The position numbers and the translations under genes were made by a program. The notes beneath the pieces are model-generated. The model was not told the origin of the DNA. It worked only from the letters and a program-made list of their open reading frames with translations, and ran no database searches. From Planctomycetota bacterium (GTDB lineage Bacteria > Planctomycetota > GCA-002687715 > DRQF01): 64,000 bases of DNA. The DNA is taken from contig JACKGY010000005.1 of NCBI GenBank assembly GCA_020639295.1, positions 310,001 through 374,000 on the forward strand, given 5' to 3'. Of this stretch, positions 48,305 through 57,704 are shown in pieces (within the stretch, counting starts at the first letter, position 1; every line of letters begins with the position of its first letter).

Positions 48305-50470
48305 ATGAGGGCGGACAGGCGAACATCCTGGTGGCTGATGCTGGCCTTGCCGATCGCCCTCGGCATCGGGACGAGGCTCCCGTTCCTCGACTCCCCCTTC
48401 CGCTCCGACGACTACCACATCATCCGCAGCTCCGGTCCCTGGCTCGCCGAACTGGGCCGGCGCGTTCGCCACCTCGACGTGACCGAGGCGATCACGAGCA
48501 CGCACCGCGGCAACTTCCGCCCGGTCACCTGGACGATCCACACCGCCGAACTCCTCCTGGGCAGCCGACCGGAGAGCCGCGACTTCCATCTGGTCAGCCT
48601 GCTGATCCACCTGATCACCGTCGTGGCCAGCTTCCTGGTCGGGCGCCGCCTGGCCGGGCCCGGCGCCGGCCTCGTCGCCGCGACGCTGGTGGCGACGACG
48701 GCCTCCGGTCTGCAGGCCTTCAGCTGGATCTCCGGGCGCAGCGACCTCCTCCTGGGGGCCTTCGGCATGACCGCCGTCCTCCTCGCCCTGCACCGCGGCC
48801 TGGTCCCGGCTCTGGGCTCCGGACTTTGCGCCGCCCTCGCGGTCGGCTCGAAGGCCAGCGGCCTGGCGCTCCTGCCGATCCCGTTGCTCATCGTCCTGGG
48901 CAGCAATCGTCACCGGCGTCGGGCCGCGCTCCTGCTTCATGCCCTGCCGATCGCGACGATGCTCCTGCTCCGCTACTTCTGGCTCGGGACCTTCCTGCCC
49001 TGGTACTACATGCGCGGTGCCGGCGACCGACCGGCGATGCCCGGCGAACCGAGGGTCATCGCCGACATGACCGCCACGTTGCTGATGCCGGCGAGCCGAG
49101 AGCCCGGCTTCCAGCCCTGGACGATGGACCTGCTGGGGGACTGGAGTCGTCTGGTCGTCGTACTCGTCGTCGGCCTGCCGCTCGTCCTCGCCTTGCTTCG
49201 GAGCCGGCGGCGGGGCCCCCTGTTCACGACGATCGCGGCCCTGGTGCTGGTCTCCTTGCCTCTGGCCACCGTCTGGACCGGGGTCGGCGACGGGCTCGAC
49301 CAGAACCGCAACTTCCTCCTTCCTCAGCTGGCGCTCGCGCTCGCCTCAGGCCTCGCCAGCGCATCCCTGTTGGCGTCGGGCCGTCTTCTCCGCCGCGTCG
49401 CGATCGTCGCCATCGCCGCCCAGGTCGCGCTCTCCCTCGATTGCTGGAATGCCTATCGACGGGTCGACGAGCGGGTGGCGAACCTGGTGACCGCCCGGAT
49501 CAAGGGCGCATCGGCCATCGTCGACGGGCTCGATCCAGGCGAGATCCTGGTCGCCGAGGACCGCCAGGCGAGTTTCGCGGGTCAGCTGCTCCTGGAATCG
49601 GCCCTGGCGGACGTGTTCCGGCGGCCCTTCCGAGCCGAGGACCGGCAGGTCGAACACGTCACCGCCTTCAGCGCCCTGCGCTACGAGTTGGAACGTTCCC
49701 CGGAGGCGGTCGCCTTCTGCCGCTGGTCCGAGGATGAGTCGACCTTCCGGATCGAACATCGCTTGCCCGCCGTTCCCGCGGCCCCGGCGCTCCGGCCCGC
49801 GGAGCGGACTTCGGGCTCCGGGTTGCGCTTCGTCGGCGACGGGCCCCTGCCGGGGCGTGCCGGCCTGGCCCTCCTCTTGCCGGTCGGGGTCGGTCCGGCG
49901 GTGGAGCTGCGACTCCGCGCCATCGGTGACGGTCGCGGCCACGAGCTGTCCCGGCACCTCCCGGCCCGGACGACGGCGGGCGCCATCGTCCTTCTCGACC
50001 TGCCGATCGGCCTGGCCGTCGCCGAACGCTTCGAGAGCCTCGAGCTGGACGGCGACCTCGGTAAAGGCCTGCTCACGGCGGCACCACGGCTGGTTCCCCG
50101 GCTCAGGGTCGATCCCGAAGCACGTGGAAGCTGGTCGCCCGAGGGCTTCCGGATCGATCGCCCCTGGTCGGACGACCTCGCGCGGGTGGTGATCGAGACG
50201 AGCCTGCCGGACCTCCCGGACCGACGCCCGGTCCGGATCGTGCTGGAGTGGTGGCCCGAAGATCAGGAACGGGACGCCGCGGGTCATCTCGTCCTGCGAT
50301 CGGGGCGCCTGCGCGGCTCCGAGCCCCCCATCGAAGGCTCGGCCCTCGAAGCGCAGCTCGCCGCGGCCGGCGATCACGACTTCGTCTGGCGGATCGAGAC
50401 CTGCTCCCGGGCCGGACGACGCCGGGCCAGCCCCTGGTTCTGGTCCGCCTTCAGCCGCGCCCGGGACTGA
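48305..50470 (+). CDS. Polytopic membrane protein, GT-C glycosyltransferase-like
   Basis: A 721-residue protein with about ten membrane helices in the first 390 residues and a soluble C-terminal part. The first periplasmic loop has FRSDDYHII, an Asp-Asp motif like that of GT-C (ArnT/PMT/TMTC type) enzymes. HRGNFRPVTW and ISGRSDLLLGAFG fit the same group. The soluble part (about 400-721) resembles no domain I recognise. It would use a polyprenyl-linked sugar; donor and acceptor are unknown. The ATG has GGAAGGGAGG upstream. Confidence 0.6.
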   Translation: MRADRRTSWWLMLALPIALGIGTRLPFLDSPFRSDDYHIIRSSGPWLAELGRRVRHLDVTEAITSTHRGNFRPVTWTIHTAELLLGSRPESRDFHLVSLLIHLITVVASFLVGRRLAGPGAGLVAATLVATTASGLQAFSWISGRSDLLLGAFGMTAVLLALHRGLVPALGSGLCAALAVGSKASGLALLPIPLLIVLGSNRHRRRAALLLHALPIATMLLLRYFWLGTFLPWYYMRGAGDRPAMPGEPRVIADMTATLLMPASREPGFQPWTMDLLGDWSRLVVVLVVGLPLVLALLRSRRRGPLFTTIAALVLVSLPLATVWTGVGDGLDQNRNFLLPQLALALASGLASASLLASGRLLRRVAIVAIAAQVALSLDCWNAYRRVDERVANLVTARIKGASAIVDGLDPGEILVAEDRQASFAGQLLLESALADVFRRPFRAEDRQVEHVTAFSALRYELERSPEAVAFCRWSEDESTFRIEHRLPAVPAAPALRPAERTSGSGLRFVGDGPLPGRAGLALLLPVGVGPAVELRLRAIGDGRGHELSRHLPARTTAGAIVLLDLPIGLAVAERFESLELDGDLGKGLLTAAPRLVPRLRVDPEARGSWSPEGFRIDRPWSDDLARVVIETSLPDLPDRRPVRIVLEWWPEDQERDAAGHLVLRSGRLRGSEPPIEGSALEAQLAAAGDHDFVWRIETCSRAGRRRASPWFWSAFSRARD

Positions 50471-51857
50471 TCTCGCCGGCCTCGACGTCCCCGGCCACGG
50501 TCCCGTCGCCGAGGAGGAGAAGGAGGGCCAGGGCGAGGATCAGGTCGAGCTGGGAGACGACGCGCGGCCCGGCGGTGCTCCAATGCCACTTCAGGTCGTA
50601 GGGCGTGGCCAGGAAGACCAGGAGGAAGGCGGCGAGGCCCAGCGCCGCGACCAGGAGCGGCAGCCAGGCCGCGGCCAGCCGCCGCCAGCAGAGCAGGATG
50701 GCGCCGAGCAGGACGAGGGGCAGGAAGGCGCCGGCAAAGGGATCGAGCACGAGATCGCGTAGCACGAGGCCGCCGAGGGCCGGCACCCGATCCAGGCTGC
50801 GCGCGGAGAACAGGACGGCGACCAGCCCCTGGCCTCCTCCCGACATCGGCACGAGGTCGTTCTCGAAGCCGAGCTGCCAGGCCCAGGTCCAGTGGCCGAT
50901 GAAGATCGACGCGGCCGGAACCAGCAGGCGACCGAATCGCGCGATGCCCCTCTTCCCCTCCCGCCGCCAGACCGCCGGCAACGCGGCCAGGACGATGATG
51001 CCGGCCAGCATGGCGCCCTCGTTCTTGGTCGCGACCAGGAGCGCCAGGCCGAGCCAGACCCGCAGCGCGGCCGCCCGGGCCGACCGGCCCGGGGCCGGCA
51101 CCAGGCCGTCGACCGCCAGGAGCGCCGCGAAGGCCACGATGCGGTCGGACATCGCCTGGGGCGCCGCGTACCAGAAGGTCATGAAGGGCATGACGACCAC
51201 GAGGAAGCGCAGGAAGACCGGCCGGCAGCGCTCCACCGCGATCGCCGCCAGCAGCAGCAGCGCGGCGAGATCGAAGAGCTGGATCGGCAGCCGGGTCGCG
51301 GCGCCGAGCTCCGCCTTCCCGCTCATCATCGCCCAGGCCTGGAGCAGGGTGTTGAGCAACGGGTAGTCGGCGTGGGCCTGTTCGCCCCGCGCGATCGCCG
51401 CGCTGACCCGCTCGTGGTAGCCGGGCCCGAGGTCGTCCGCCTCCAGGGCACAGAGCGCCCGGCCGCCCCAGATCGCCAGCTCGTCGCCGGCATAGGGCAG
51501 GTCGGCCTGCTGCCACCAGCAGGTGACCAGCAGGGCCGCGGGCAGAAGGAGCCAGAACGGACGGCCCTGCCCGGTCGCCGCCGCGCGTGGGACGAAGGCG
51601 CTGCGCCTGGAGTAGACCGCCACCAGGAAGCCCAGGACGAGCAGCGGCAGGAAGAGGCCGCGCGCCGCCGACAGCCGACCCAGATGACCGCAGACGAAGA
51701 GCAGCAGATAGACCGGGAGCGTCCCGAGCGACCAGGAGATCGGCAGCCAGGCGAGGCCGAGGTCCTGCCGCCGGAAGTCGGCGAGGCGAAGGAGGACGGC
51801 GCCGGCGACCGGGATCAGCAGGAGCGCGAGGCCGACGTCGATCATGGACTCCATCAC
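50451..51857 (-). CDS. Polytopic membrane protein, possible GT-C enzyme
   Basis: A 468-residue protein with about eleven membrane helices. A periplasmic loop reads LPYAGDELAIWGGRA, an acidic site reminiscent of GT-C glycosyltransferases, and later PFMTFWYAAPQAMSDR. It starts at GTG 51857, overlapping the upstream stop (GTGA), or at the ATG three bases on. Its 3' end overlaps the convergent 721-residue gene by 20 bp. No exact family is recognised. Confidence 0.55.
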   Translation of the reverse strand: MMESMIDVGLALLLIPVAGAVLLRLADFRRQDLGLAWLPISWSLGTLPVYLLLFVCGHLGRLSAARGLFLPLLVLGFLVAVYSRRSAFVPRAAATGQGRPFWLLLPAALLVTCWWQQADLPYAGDELAIWGGRALCALEADDLGPGYHERVSAAIARGEQAHADYPLLNTLLQAWAMMSGKAELGAATRLPIQLFDLAALLLLAAIAVERCRPVFLRFLVVVMPFMTFWYAAPQAMSDRIVAFAALLAVDGLVPAPGRSARAAALRVWLGLALLVATKNEGAMLAGIIVLAALPAVWRREGKRGIARFGRLLVPAASIFIGHWTWAWQLGFENDLVPMSGGGQGLVAVLFSARSLDRVPALGGLVLRDLVLDPFAGAFLPLVLLGAILLCWRRLAAAWLPLLVAALGLAAFLLVFLATPYDLKWHWSTAGPRVVSQLDLILALALLLLLGDGTVAGDVEAGEISPGRG

Positions 51858-52357
51858 CGACCGATCCGGTAGAGGGTCAGGTGAGGACGACGGGCCAGCT
51901 CCTCGGCGCGCCGGGCGAAGGCCTCGGGTAGCTCGGCGCCGGTGACCAGGTAGGCGCCGTCGAGCTTGTCCTCCGCGACCGCGGCCTCGTTGATCGGCGC
52001 GCCGGGCTCGAACACCAGGTGGAAGGCGGGGCTGGCGACGAGGCCGTCGACGATGTCGTAGATCCAGTCATAGCCGTACCAGGGCAGATCCCAGGCCTCG
52101 ACCGGCAGCACCACGACGATCAGGCCGTCGACCGGAAGGAAGGGTCCGACCTCCTTCAGGTCCTCGAGGAAGGCACGGGTTTCGCCGACGAACAGGCGAT
52201 TGACCTCCTCGAGGTGGGGCTTGACCGGCGGCAGGCCACGCTGGTTGACGGCGAGCCCGCGCCAGGCGAAGAGCAGGAGCCAGACGAGCCCGAGGAGGAG
52301 GAGTCCCATCCTCCCCGCTCCTCCGTCGAAGGCCCGGCTCGTCACCATCGTCGTCAT
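51854..52357 (-). CDS. Small single-pass membrane protein of unknown function
   Basis: A 167-residue protein with one membrane helix (about residues 17-34, MGLLLLGLVWLLLFAWRG) and an extracytoplasmic domain of about 130 residues. That domain contains GLIVVVLPVEAWDLPWYGYDW and KLDGAYLVTGAELPEAF. It is coupled by overlap to the following polytopic protein, so the two may form a complex. No family is recognised. Confidence 0.55.
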   Translation of the reverse strand: MTTMVTSRAFDGGAGRMGLLLLGLVWLLLFAWRGLAVNQRGLPPVKPHLEEVNRLFVGETRAFLEDLKEVGPFLPVDGLIVVVLPVEAWDLPWYGYDWIYDIVDGLVASPAFHLVFEPGAPINEAAVAEDKLDGAYLVTGAELPEAFARRAEELARRPHLTLYRIGR

Positions 52358-52378
52358 CGCTTCGTCCCGACCAAGAAG

Positions 52379-52407
52379 GACGCCCGCAAGGCGGACTTGC
52401 GGGCGTC
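52379..52407 (-). terminator. Terminator of the bc operon
   Basis: A 12-bp perfect stem (52379-52390 with 52396-52407) and 5-nt loop. On the minus strand it is followed by CTTCTTGG, 36 bp after the octaheme cytochrome stop. Confidence 0.7.
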
Positions 52408-52442
52408 GATTCCGTTCACGCGCTCCTGCCGGCCAGCGCCGA

Positions 52443-55400
52443 TCAGTTGTTGGTGACCTTCGGAACCTCCGACTTGTCGTAGGTCTCGTGCAGGTAGCGC
52501 ATCATCAGCAGGCGATGGTCACCTTCGTAGCCCTGGAGTTCCGCCGGGATCGGGCTGACGATCAGGCGCAGCACGCGGCTCTCGACCAGGTCGCTCCCGT
52601 TGAAGCGGATGGTCTCCTTCGCGTGGTCGGTGATGCGGCCCTTGCCCTTGCGGATGTTCAGGTCGACGCCGATGATCGTGCGCCCGTCCTTGAGCTTGAT
52701 CTCGTACTCGTTGACGAAGTTCTGCGGCATGTTGGTGCCGGGCAGGATGGCACCCGGATCGACCAGCCAGCGCGCGGTCCAGTCCGGCTTGAGCTTCAGA
52801 TGGGCCCAGGTCAGGTCGGGCGCGTTCATCTTGGCATCGCGCTGGGGATTGCCGATGGCGTGGCACTTGTTGCAGTCGACGCCCTTGAAGATGGCCCGGG
52901 CCATCGTGACCTCGGCGTCGCTGAGCGGCTCGAGCAGGGTCTCGACGTAGGGCTCGGCCTGCGAATCGAGCGCGCCGAAGAAGCGCACCAGCTTCTGGAT
53001 CTCCTGCTCGCTGAACCGGAAGGTCGGCATCCGGACGTCGAGGTAGGAGCGCAGGCCGTTGCCGTAGACCACGTCCCGGCTCTGCGCGGGATTGCGGAGG
53101 AACTCGGCCAGCCACTTGGGATTGGTCCGGAAGCCGATCCCGACCAGCGAGGGCGGCCGGCGGTCGGACTTCTTGGCGCCCTGGTCGTCGTTGCCGACGT
53201 ACTGATCCAGGCTCCAGAGCTTCGGGATCTCCTCGGCCTCGACCTGGTGGCAGCCGATGCAGTTGTACTTGCGGACGACCCACCAACCGTCCTGGATCGC
53301 CTTGCGGCGCTCGTCGGGGTTGTAGCGGAAGGTCTGCGGGATCTGCGACTCGATGCTGCCCAGGAGCACGGTGCTGAGGGCCGAGATCTCGTGCTCGTCG
53401 AGCCGGAAGTTCGGCATCTTGAGGCGATCGAGTTCCTTCGGATCCTCGTAGACCTTGCCCCGGCCGAAGACGCCGGGGTAGCGCAGCTTCTCCTCGAAGA
53501 AGGCCTGATGGGTGTACTTGCCGGCCTTCTTGAAGCCGTGCTCGAGCCGGCCGAAATCGAGTCGCTCCTTCGGCTTCGAGCCCTCGAAGGTGAGCTCCGT
53601 GCCGATGCGACCGTCGTTCTCCATGCCCTTGATCTCGTGGCAGCCGGCGCAGCCGTAGTGACGGATCAGGGTGGCGCCCTCGGCGGCGAGGGCCGGGTCG
53701 TCGAGGTTCGGTGCCGCCGGATAGCCGGCGTTCTCGCCCTTCCGGGTCATCAGCCAGCTGGCGATGTCGCGGGAATCCTGCGGCGACAGCCGCAGGTTCG
53801 GCATCACGCCGCTGTCGGGCTCCTGGATCCAGCGGACCAGGAAGTCGTAGTTGGCCTTCTCGCCGACGCGGGAGAGATCGGCGGCGAAGCCGTCGCCGAG
53901 GCGCTCGTTGCCGTCCATGACGGTGTGGCAGGCGAGACAGCCGCGTTCCTTGAACAGGGCCGCGCCACGGGTCGCGTCACCCTTCGCCTGCGCGGTGACG
54001 TCCGGGCGATCGGAGGCGTTCTGCCACAGATAGGCGGCGATCTTGGTCGCGTGCTGGCGCGCGGTCTCCTCGCTCACGTTCTGGAAGAAGGTGGGCATCT
54101 TGGTGGTCGGCCGGAAGCTGGCCGGATCGAGCAGCCAGGGCAGGATCCAGTCCGGGTTCACCTTGGCCCGGACGTTCTTGAGGTTCGGGCCGACCTTCTG
54201 CCGCTCGCGCTCGAGGTCGCCACGGCGGTAGGCGAGCTCGTCGCGACGGGTGGTCAGCGAGGAGATCTCCATGTCGATCCGGGCCTTCTCGGCCGGGTCC
54301 TCGGTGATCCCCCGGTTGATGCCGAGGCGCTCGATGTTGTCGTCGATCGCCAGGGTCTCGTTCTTGATCCGCTGCAGCTCCTCGGGCTGGGTGTCGACGC
54401 CTTCGTAGCGGTGGCAACCCCAGCAACCCTTGGAGTAGAAGAGCCAGCGCCCCTCGTTGAACGAGGACTTGCGGCTCTTGGTCACCAGCGCCCCGTTCTC
54501 GTCGACCACGGCCTCGCCCTTGTCGTCGGTGGCGACGTGATCGCTCGGCCGGTAGTCGAGCTTGATGTCGTTCAGGTGGCACTGGACGCAACCCGACTCG
54601 AAGCTGCCCATCTCGTCGTCGACCATGCCGGGGTGGCGCTCGAACAGCGGGAACAGCCAGTGCTTGTTCTTGCCGTGAGCATATTCGACGCTGGTCACCG
54701 AACGGCCGTTGCCGTTGTGGCACATGCTGCAGCCGAAGGTGGCCGGGTCGTGGATCTTGAGCAGGTCCTTGCTGGGGTGCGTGGCGAAGACCACGGCGTG
54801 GTCGACCGGCTCGTCACCCGGGGTGCTGCGGTTGATGTCCCAGGGCCGCATGTCGACCGGTTCCCGGGCGCCGGCATGGCAGCTTTCGCAGCGATCCACC
54901 CAGTCGAACTCGCCGATGTGGATCTGGAGGATGTCGTTGATCGACTTGCCCTCCGAGCCGAGGAGACCCTCGTTGGCCTTGGCGAGGAGCTTGTCCACGT
55001 TGGCCGGATGCGGTCCCTGGAGGTGCTTGTCGACGAAGGCGTCGATTCGCTTCTGGGCGTCGCCCGCCGGCTTGCTGAGGTTGGCCCGACGCTTCTCGAG
55101 CCCCGCCTTCTCCTTCGAGAGACTGGCGAAGGCCGCCTCGAGCTGGCCGTAGTCGAGCTGTTCCTCGCGCTCACCGCCGTGGACGAAGGCGACGGGCTGC
55201 GTCCTGGCCTTGACCTCGGCCATCGTCTCCTCGATCGCCGGCCGGGCGTCCTCGTGGGCGACCTCGAGCTTGTAGCGGAGAGCGGAAAGCTGCGCTTTCG
55301 GATCCTTCTGCGCCTTCTGGACCGCGGCGATGTCGAGCGCCAGGGCGTCGATCTCGTCGTTCAGCGGCGGCAGCTCCTCCTGGAGCTTGGCCTGGGCGGC

Positions 55401-55670
55401 ATTGCGCTCCTCGACCAGGGCCAGGTAGTCGGCATCCTCGTAGATGGCCTTCAGCCGCTCCTCCTGCTCGGGCTTCAAGACCTCGAGGTAGTTCAGGTAG
55501 ACCGTCTGGAAGTTCTTCTGGAAGGTCTTGTAGGGCCGTCGACCGTAGAACTCGTCGTAGCCCGCCAGCGCCACGGAGGCCATCAGGATGCCCGTGGCGA
55601 TGAAGATCGGCAGGCTCAGGGATCGGGTCTGGATCGGGTCCTTGGGGACCGGCTGCTTCTCAGCCATCAA
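52443..55670 (-). CDS. Octaheme c-type cytochrome of the bc complex
   Basis: A 1075-residue protein. An uncleaved N-terminal membrane anchor (about 16-40) is followed by a coiled-coil-rich segment (about 60-240). Eight CxxCH heme sites follow at residues 261, 314, 361, 416, 578, 674, 804 and 933. Other features are a second coiled coil (about 430-500) and repeated cytochrome c modules such as MPNLRLSPQDSRDIASWL and MPTFRFSEQEIQKLV with their Met ligands. It is last in an operon with Rieske and cytochrome b genes. It probably replaces cytochrome c1 and passes quinol electrons to the oxidase. Planctomycetes and anammox bacteria are known for bc complexes with multiheme subunits. Confidence 0.9.
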   Translation of the reverse strand: MMAEKQPVPKDPIQTRSLSLPIFIATGILMASVALAGYDEFYGRRPYKTFQKNFQTVYLNYLEVLKPEQEERLKAIYEDADYLALVEERNAAQAKLQEELPPLNDEIDALALDIAAVQKAQKDPKAQLSALRYKLEVAHEDARPAIEETMAEVKARTQPVAFVHGGEREEQLDYGQLEAAFASLSKEKAGLEKRRANLSKPAGDAQKRIDAFVDKHLQGPHPANVDKLLAKANEGLLGSEGKSINDILQIHIGEFDWVDRCESCHAGAREPVDMRPWDINRSTPGDEPVDHAVVFATHPSKDLLKIHDPATFGCSMCHNGNGRSVTSVEYAHGKNKHWLFPLFERHPGMVDDEMGSFESGCVQCHLNDIKLDYRPSDHVATDDKGEAVVDENGALVTKSRKSSFNEGRWLFYSKGCWGCHRYEGVDTQPEELQRIKNETLAIDDNIERLGINRGITEDPAEKARIDMEISSLTTRRDELAYRRGDLERERQKVGPNLKNVRAKVNPDWILPWLLDPASFRPTTKMPTFFQNVSEETARQHATKIAAYLWQNASDRPDVTAQAKGDATRGAALFKERGCLACHTVMDGNERLGDGFAADLSRVGEKANYDFLVRWIQEPDSGVMPNLRLSPQDSRDIASWLMTRKGENAGYPAAPNLDDPALAAEGATLIRHYGCAGCHEIKGMENDGRIGTELTFEGSKPKERLDFGRLEHGFKKAGKYTHQAFFEEKLRYPGVFGRGKVYEDPKELDRLKMPNFRLDEHEISALSTVLLGSIESQIPQTFRYNPDERRKAIQDGWWVVRKYNCIGCHQVEAEEIPKLWSLDQYVGNDDQGAKKSDRRPPSLVGIGFRTNPKWLAEFLRNPAQSRDVVYGNGLRSYLDVRMPTFRFSEQEIQKLVRFFGALDSQAEPYVETLLEPLSDAEVTMARAIFKGVDCNKCHAIGNPQRDAKMNAPDLTWAHLKLKPDWTARWLVDPGAILPGTNMPQNFVNEYEIKLKDGRTIIGVDLNIRKGKGRITDHAKETIRFNGSDLVESRVLRLIVSPIPAELQGYEGDHRLLMMRYLHETYDKSEVPKVTNN

Positions 55671-55765
55671 TCGCTCCTTCCGTACTCCGCGCCGTCCGAG
55701 GGGCGCGGGGATTTCCTCGCTGGTGGCGGCTCGCGCGCGCCATGGGTCGGGTCAGCGACTCGACC

Positions 55766-56758
55766 TCAGATGTTGAACCAGGGCGTCACCCAGACGTACT
55801 TCACGTTGAAGGCCAGGCGCAGGAGCATCTTCACGGGCAGGGCCAGCATCGTGACCATGAAGATCTGCAGATGGGCGTACTGCAGCAGGCTCATGCGCGG
55901 GTACATCTTCGACCGGCGGAACAGGGCGTGGAAGGCACCACTGGCGACCGCGCAGAAGCCCAGGCAGACCAGACCGCCGAAGACCAGCTTGCCGTTGGTC
56001 GAGGTGATCCCGAACATCTCGTGGAGATCGCGGTTGGTCTCGTAGACGACCTTGAGGTGGTCCCAGGTCTCGCCCGGATAGAAGAACATCCAGCCCGGGC
56101 CACGCATGAAGGTGCCGAGGATGACCAGGGCGACCCAGAGGACCAGGAAGCCGAACATGAACACCGAGATGGCGAAGCGCCGCTGCTTCCAGGTGTAGTA
56201 GCCGTTGCCCAGCGGATTGACGTCGATGTAGGGGATCGCCATCAGGCCGCCGACGATGAAGAAGGGCAGCACGACGCCGGCGATCCAGGGATCGAAGTAG
56301 ACCAGGATCTCCTGGAGGCCGAGGAAGTACCAGGGGGCCTTCGAGGGGTTCATGGTCAGGGTCGGATTCGCCGGATCCTCGAGCGGTGCGTTGAGGAACA
56401 CCGACCAGACGATCAGGAAGGCGGTGACGATGATCGCGGCCAGGAACTCGCGCTTCAGCAGATGCGGCCAGACGCTGACGGTCTTGTCCCAGGACGGATG
56501 CCAGGGATGGAACTTGCGGTGGTGCGTCTTCGCCAGCTCCGGATCGGCCTCGAGCTGGGCGATGAGCTTGTCGTTCGCCCGCGCCTGCCTGAATGCGTAC
56601 CAGAGGTAGAAGATCAGGAGGATCAGCATCAGGACGATCGGGACGTTGTCCGGCAGCGCGATGAGCTCCCAGAGCTGGGACCCGTCGAAGGAGGCCGGCG
56701 GATGCACCTCGAGATAGGGCTTGTCCGTGGCGGTCTCGGTGGCGTTCAGGAAGAACAT
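55766..56758 (-). CDS. Cytochrome b C-terminal subunit (subunit IV-like) with extension
   Basis: A 330-residue membrane protein. An N-terminal helix (about 37-57) precedes the subunit-IV-type domain with VTAFLIVWSV and the quinol-site motif KAPWYFLGLQEILVYFD (residues 140-156). APWY stands where PEWY is found in canonical bc1/b6f complexes. Three helices follow, then an additional C-terminal part to residue 330 with two more helices. Split cytochrome b is the b6f-like or menaquinol-type arrangement. It sits 23 bp after the cytochrome b gene and 95 bp before the octaheme cytochrome. Confidence 0.88.
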   Translation of the reverse strand: MFFLNATETATDKPYLEVHPPASFDGSQLWELIALPDNVPIVLMLILLIFYLWYAFRQARANDKLIAQLEADPELAKTHHRKFHPWHPSWDKTVSVWPHLLKREFLAAIIVTAFLIVWSVFLNAPLEDPANPTLTMNPSKAPWYFLGLQEILVYFDPWIAGVVLPFFIVGGLMAIPYIDVNPLGNGYYTWKQRRFAISVFMFGFLVLWVALVILGTFMRGPGWMFFYPGETWDHLKVVYETNRDLHEMFGITSTNGKLVFGGLVCLGFCAVASGAFHALFRRSKMYPRMSLLQYAHLQIFMVTMLALPVKMLLRLAFNVKYVWVTPWFNI

Positions 56759-56781
56759 GAGATCGGCTCCTTCCCCGGGGC

Positions 56782-57645
56782 TTACTTCTTAACCGGCTTC
56801 ATTTCCGACTCGAGCATCACCGGCGCCGGACCGGAGATGGCTCCGTCCTTACGGACGCGCCAGAAGTGGACGATCATCAGCACGCTCGCGATGATCGGGA
56901 TCGCGATGCAGTGCCAGATGTAGGCCCGAAGCAGGGCATTGGCGTCGACGATCGATCCGCCCAGCAGGGCGAAGCGGACGTCGTTGAAGGCATTGATGCC
57001 GAGCTCGGGGGCGAAGGGGCCCTCGTGACCGAGCAGCGGCGTCGCGCGCGCCATGTTGGTGCCCACGGTGACCGCCCAGAAGCCGAGCTGGTCGTCCGGA
57101 AGCAGGTAGCCGGTGAAGGAGAGGAGCATGGTGAACAGCAGGAGCTGGACGCCGATGGCCCAGTTGAACTCACGCGGCGGCTTGTAGGAGCCGGTGAGGA
57201 AGACGCGCATCATGTGGAACCAGGTGGTCATCACCATGGCGTGGGCCGCCCAGCGATGCATGTTGCGCAGGACGTTGCCGAAGGGCACGTCGTTCATCAG
57301 GTAGAGGATGTCCCGGAAGGCCTGCACCTTCGACGGGTGGTAGTAGAACATGAGCAGGACGCCGGTCAGCGTCAGCACCACGAACAGGTAGAAGGTGATG
57401 CCGCCCATGCCCCAGGTGAAACCGTAGCGCACGGCGTCACGATTGATGCGGGCCGGATGCAGGTGCAGGAACACGTTGGAGAGGACCGCCAGCGAGCGGT
57501 TCCTCGGCGTGTCGTCCAGCTTGTGGCGGAAGACCGACTTCCAGACCTGCCCCTCCTTGAGCTGGGTTTCCAGGTCCTTCAGCCGCTTCTTGACGTCCGG
57601 CTTCTCCTTGGTCCCGGAGCCGGAGCCCTTTTCCTCATTGGCCAT
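56782..57645 (-). CDS. Cytochrome b N-terminal (diheme) subunit
   Basis: A 287-residue protein with a charged N-terminus (about 1-45) and four membrane helices binding two b hemes. Heme ligands are H130 and H144 (RNMHRWAAHAMV, TTWFH) and H245 and H260 (AYIWHCIAIP, MIVHFW). The 14-residue spacing of the second pair is b6-like. FSFTGYLLP-type sequence (LLSFTGYLLPDDQLGFW) contributes to the quinol site. It lies 59 bp after the Rieske gene. Confidence 0.93.
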   Translation of the reverse strand: MANEEKGSGSGTKEKPDVKKRLKDLETQLKEGQVWKSVFRHKLDDTPRNRSLAVLSNVFLHLHPARINRDAVRYGFTWGMGGITFYLFVVLTLTGVLLMFYYHPSKVQAFRDILYLMNDVPFGNVLRNMHRWAAHAMVMTTWFHMMRVFLTGSYKPPREFNWAIGVQLLLFTMLLSFTGYLLPDDQLGFWAVTVGTNMARATPLLGHEGPFAPELGINAFNDVRFALLGGSIVDANALLRAYIWHCIAIPIIASVLMIVHFWRVRKDGAISGPAPVMLESEMKPVKK

Positions 57646-57704
57646 GTGCGCTTCCCGTTCCTAAGGTCCAGCGCCGCCTGGTGGCGGCGCGCCCGTTTCT
57701 TCCC

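Noticed and set aside
52200..56045. A 1281-codon open frame on the plus strand
   Set aside because: Shadow of the octaheme cytochrome gene, which has eight CxxCH motifs on the other strand. The composition (Leu, Val, Asp, Glu, Arg repeats) is typical of antisense frames.
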